Shown piece after piece: positions 5,871 to 8,220 of a stretch of 8,220 nucleotides of DNA (position 1 is its first letter; each line of letters opens with the position of its first letter). The notes under the pieces were generated by a model. The model searched no databases. It was given only the letters and a program-made list of their open reading frames with translations, and was not told the DNA's origin. The stretch comes from an uncultured Oscillibacter sp. (lineage in GTDB: Bacteria > Bacillota_A > Clostridia > Oscillospirales > Oscillospiraceae). Location: assembly GCA_902462475.1 (NCBI GenBank), contig CABQCB010000064.1, positions 1 to 8,220 of the forward strand, read 5' to 3'. The position numbers and the translations under genes are program-made.

Positions 5871-7153
5871 TCCTCGATCGTTCCAAACAGTACCCGCCCG
5901 TCGGTGCCGGTGATGCGAACAGGGCGCACGGCATTGTGCAGATCCTCGCCCTCCGCCAGCACCTCCATGTAGTTGGGGGCATGGCCGGCATAGCGGCCGT
6001 CCTTGGGCTGCTCAAAGAGCACCGGATACACCTCGCCCACGCAGCCGTCCAGATAGTCCCGGTGCATCTTGGCCGCCACCTCCGCGGCCCGGTGGGCCCG
6101 CTCTTCTTTTACCTGAGGGCTCACCTGCTCCATCTTGGCCGCCGGGGTGCCGGGGCGGATGGAATAGGGGAACAGGTGCATCTGGGCAAAGCCGCACTTG
6201 CGGATAAAGTCCAGCGTGGTGGAAAATTCCTCCTCCGTCTCGCCGGGGAAGCCCACGATCATGTCCGTGGTGACGGCGGGACGGTGGAAATGGCGGTTCA
6301 AAAGCTCCACGGACTGCAGATACCGGGCCGTGTCGTACTTGCGGTTCATGCGCTTGAGGGTGGCATCGCAGCCGCTCTGCATGGACAGGTGGAACTGGGG
6401 ACAGAGGGCGGGGATGGCCGCTGCCCGGCGGCAGAACTCCTCCGTGACGGTGCGGGGCTCCAGGCTGCCCAGCCGCAGCCGCACATCGCCCACTGCCGCC
6501 GCCACAGCCTCCAAAAGGTCGATCAGGCTCTTGCCGCACTTGAGGTCCTGGCCCCAGGAGGAGATCTCGATGCCGGTGATGACGATCTCCCGGTAGCCCT
6601 GGTCCGCCAGCGCACGTGCCTGCTCCACCACCACGTCCAGCGGCGCCGAGCGCACGGGGCCTCTTGCGTAGGGGATGATGCAGTAGGAGCAGAAGTTCAC
6701 GCACCCGTCCTCCACCTTCAGCATGGCGCGGGTACGGTTTTCCCCGCCGCCGGCAGGCAGCACCTCAAAGGTGCGCCGGTCGAAGGAGCGGTCGATGGAT
6801 TCGATGAGGCGCCGCTCCCGGGCTGCCTCCTCCAAAAGGTCCAGAAAGCCCGCCCGGTCGCCGGTACCGGAGATCAGGTCCACATCCAGCGCGGCCATGT
6901 CCTCCTGGTGGGTCTGGGGATAGCAGCCGCACACGGCCAGCAATGCGCCGGGGTGCTCCCGGCGCACCCGGTGGAGTACCTTGCGGGACTTTTGGTCGCT
7001 GACGGCGGTGACGGAGCAGGTGTTGACCACATAGGCATCCGCCTCGCCGGCAAAGTCCACCACCTGGTGGCCCCGCTGGCGCAGCAGCTGCTCCATAGCC
7101 TGGGTCTCGTATTGGTTCATCTTGCACCCAAGGGTGTAAAAGGCAACTTTCAT
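5867..7153 (-). CDS. mtaB: tRNA (t6A37) methylthiotransferase MtaB, radical SAM
   Basis: Converts N6-threonylcarbamoyl-adenosine at tRNA position 37 to its 2-methylthio form, using S-adenosylmethionine and two [4Fe-4S] clusters. The protein has 428 residues, normal for the family. The N-terminal methylthiotransferase domain has the three cluster cysteines: Cys10 (TLGCKMNQYE), Cys46 (NTCSVT) and Cys77 (CGCYPQ). The radical SAM motif Cys151-x3-Cys155-x2-Cys158 follows, with IIPYARGPVRS after it, a form that points to MtaB more than MiaB. The C-terminal 60 or so residues fit a TRAM-type RNA-binding domain. The start is the ATG at 7153, preceded by AAGGAG at 5 bases. The reading frame stays open far upstream to 8143, but that stretch is antisense to the cysteine desulfurase and matches nothing. 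First gene of an operon with yfbR and the FCD gene. MtaB over MiaB is a motif-based judgement. Confidence 0.94.
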   Translation of the reverse strand: MKVAFYTLGCKMNQYETQAMEQLLRQRGHQVVDFAGEADAYVVNTCSVTAVSDQKSRKVLHRVRREHPGALLAVCGCYPQTHQEDMAALDVDLISGTGDRAGFLDLLEEAARERRLIESIDRSFDRRTFEVLPAGGGENRTRAMLKVEDGCVNFCSYCIIPYARGPVRSAPLDVVVEQARALADQGYREIVITGIEISSWGQDLKCGKSLIDLLEAVAAAVGDVRLRLGSLEPRTVTEEFCRRAAAIPALCPQFHLSMQSGCDATLKRMNRKYDTARYLQSVELLNRHFHRPAVTTDMIVGFPGETEEEFSTTLDFIRKCGFAQMHLFPYSIRPGTPAAKMEQVSPQVKEERAHRAAEVAAKMHRDYLDGCVGEVYPVLFEQPKDGRYAGHAPNYMEVLAEGEDLHNAVRPVRITGTDGRVLFGTIEE

Positions 7154-7162
7154 GGAATCTCC

Positions 7163-7191
7163 TTGCACTTTCCTGGAATTCTCTATATAAT
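7163..7191 (+). promoter_or_regulatory. Sigma-A promoter for the cysteine desulfurase gene
   Basis: TTGCAC at 7163-7168, a 17-base spacer, and TATAAT at 7186-7191. The predicted start is about 7198, giving a leader of about 67 bases before the ATG at 7265. That leader runs through the opposing mtaB promoter (7212-7240) and includes a short inverted repeat (7231-7249). Confidence 0.7.
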
Positions 7192-7211
7192 GATAAAACT
7201 GTTTCTTATTG

Positions 7212-7240
7212 ATTATACTTTGATTTTCTCCGTTGGGCAA
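7212..7240 (-). promoter_or_regulatory. Sigma-A promoter for the mtaB-yfbR-FCD operon
   Basis: On the minus strand, TTGCCC (7240-7235), a 17-base spacer, then TATAAT (7217-7212). The start would be about 7205, leaving roughly 50 bases of leader before the mtaB ATG at 7153. The -10 faces the opposing promoter's -10 (7186-7191) only 20 bases away. The two polymerases could hardly bind together, and each transcript would cross the other promoter. Confidence 0.68.
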
Positions 7241-7249
7241 GACCCAATG
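7231..7249 (+). repeat. Short inverted repeat in the cysteine desulfurase leader
   Basis: TTGGG-CAAGA-CCCAA, extended by one G-T wobble and one C-G pair to a 7-bp stem with a 5-base loop. It overlaps the -35 box of the mtaB promoter and ends exactly before the AAAGGAG ribosome binding site (7250-7256) of the cysteine desulfurase gene. It could be an operator or a small RNA hairpin; no U-tract follows, so it is not a terminator. It is short enough to be chance. Confidence 0.35.
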
Positions 7250-7264
7250 AAAGGAGCGCTCTGC

Positions 7265-8220
7265 ATGGTTTATCTGGATCACGCCGCCACCACGCCCATC
7301 CCGGCGGCCGTGGCGGACGAGATGTACGCAGTACTCAAGTCCCAGTTCGGCAATCCCAGCGCCCAGTACCCCATGGGCCTGGAGATGAAAAAGCGCGTGG
7401 AGTCCTGGCGGGCCGTGGTGGCCGGGGCGCTGGGCTGCCGTCCGGGAGAGCTGTACTTCACTTCCTGCGGCACCGAGGGCGACGCCTGGGCCATCCATGC
7501 CGCCTGCTGGCAAAACCGCCGGGTGGGACGCCACATCGTCACCACCGCCGTGGAGCACAGCGCCGTGCTGGAGAGCTGCCGGTGGATGGCCCAGGAGGGC
7601 TGGGAGGTGACGTATGTCGCCCCGGAGCCCGGCACCGGCCGTATCAGCGCCGAGGCCGTGCTGGAGGCCGTCCGGCCGGACACGGCCCTGGTCTCGTGCA
7701 TGCTGGTGAACAACGAGCTTGGCTGCGTGTATCCCATCGCCGAGATCGCCCGCGGCCTTTCTGCCAAAAATCCGAAAACCCTGCTGCATACCGACGCCGT
7801 CCAGGGCTTTATGAAGGTCCCCTTCACGCCCAAGTCCCTGGGAGCGGACTTCATCACCATCTCCGCCCATAAGATCGGCGGCCCCAAGGGCATCGGCGCG
7901 CTGTACATCGGGCCCCGGGTCCGCAATCCCCGCCCCCTGCTGCCCGGCGGCGGACAGGAAAACGGCCTGCGCTCCGGTACGGAGGCCACGGCCCAGATCG
8001 CCGGATTTGCCAAGGCAGTGGAGCTGCGGCAGGCGTTTATCAAGGAACATCCCCACCACTTGGAGGAGATCCGGGACTATGCCCGGGAGAAGCTGGCCCA
8101 GGTGCCGGATGTACAGCTGATCGGGCAGGGGGACGCCCCCCACATCCTCTCCCTCTCCATGGTGGGCTGGCCCAGCCAGAACATGGTCAACGACCTGGGC
8201 AGCCAGGGCATCTGCATCTC
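7265..8220 (+). CDS. Cysteine desulfurase (NifS/IscS family), 3' end outside window
   Basis: A pyridoxal-phosphate enzyme that takes sulfur from cysteine, making alanine and a persulfide used for Fe-S clusters and thio-modified tRNA. The visible 318 residues read without interruption. They begin with the family signature YLDHAATTP and contain His98 (VEHSAV), VNNELG (149-154), Asp177 and Gln180 (HTDAVQ), the cofactor-binding Lys203 (SAHKIGGPKG) and GGGQENGLRSGTEA. The window ends after GICIS, just where the active-site cysteine loop would begin, so that residue cannot be seen. The segment at 66-74 (TSCGTEGDA) differs from the usual TSGGTE-x-x-N: Cys replaces Gly and Ala replaces the normally conserved Asn. 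The ATG follows AAAGGAG at 8 bases. It is transcribed divergently from mtaB, a sulfur-inserting Fe-S enzyme that may use its product. NifS- or IscS-like fits; the gene symbol is left open because the partner genes are not in view. Confidence 0.92.
   Translation, partial: MVYLDHAATTPIPAAVADEMYAVLKSQFGNPSAQYPMGLEMKKRVESWRAVVAGALGCRPGELYFTSCGTEGDAWAIHAACWQNRRVGRHIVTTAVEHSAVLESCRWMAQEGWEVTYVAPEPGTGRISAEAVLEAVRPDTALVSCMLVNNELGCVYPIAEIARGLSAKNPKTLLHTDAVQGFMKVPFTPKSLGADFITISAHKIGGPKGIGALYIGPRVRNPRPLLPGGGQENGLRSGTEATAQIAGFAKAVELRQAFIKEHPHHLEEIRDYAREKLAQVPDVQLIGQGDAPHILSLSMVGWPSQNMVNDLGSQGICI

Noticed and set aside
7154..7183. Imperfect direct repeat of GGAAT-TC elements near the mtaB start
   Set aside because: Only eight or nine bases with a mismatch in AT-rich promoter sequence; no better than chance.
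7154..8143. Open extension of the mtaB frame upstream to 8143
   Set aside because: It lies antisense to the cysteine desulfurase and across the promoter region. The MtaB N-terminus with its TLGCKMNQYE motif starts at 7153 with a good ribosome binding site.

Overview
The window is a gene-dense, GC-rich stretch of chromosome with a strong G/C preference at third codon positions. It most likely comes from a high-GC gut Clostridia lineage (Oscillospiraceae type, such as relatives of Flavonifractor). This is inferred from the Firmicutes style of the ECF sigma/anti-sigma pair, strong AGGAGG-type ribosome binding sites, sigma-A-like promoters in short AT-rich gaps, and the MtaB and NifS-like protein types. 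TGA closes several genes normally, so the standard code applies. No RNA genes, CRISPR, insertion sequences or prophage genes were seen. No gene-free stretch exceeds 300 bases; the longest gaps are 151 and 111 bases, and both are divergent promoter regions.

Layout, left to right. (1) 12-1215, minus strand: an ECF sigma factor overlapping its membrane-bound zinc-binding anti-sigma factor, headed by a motif that fits an ECF-type autoregulatory promoter. (2) 1367-4792, plus strand: recG (branch-migration helicase) followed 24 bases later by a BrnQ-type branched-chain amino acid transporter, from a good sigma-A-like promoter with a perfect TATAAT. (3) 4800-4840: a symmetrical hairpin with an A-run before it and a T-run after it, a bidirectional terminator serving the two convergent transcripts. 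(4) 4839-7153, minus strand: an operon of mtaB (tRNA methylthiotransferase), a YfbR-type 5'-deoxynucleotidase, and a 142-residue protein that is an isolated FCD ligand-binding domain without the DNA-binding half found in GntR-family regulators. (5) 7265 to the right edge, plus strand: a cysteine desulfurase, cut off by the window just before the expected active-site cysteine loop.

Functional reading. MtaB uses two Fe-S clusters and inserts sulfur into tRNA, and the divergent cysteine desulfurase could supply that sulfur. Their two promoters overlap face to face, so the genes probably influence each other's transcription. The recG-brnQ pair looks like co-transcription of unrelated housekeeping functions. 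Most of the window is ordinary core genome. The main oddities are the stand-alone FCD protein, which lies in frame behind the yfbR stop codon, the overlapping divergent promoters, and the ECF promoter motif.
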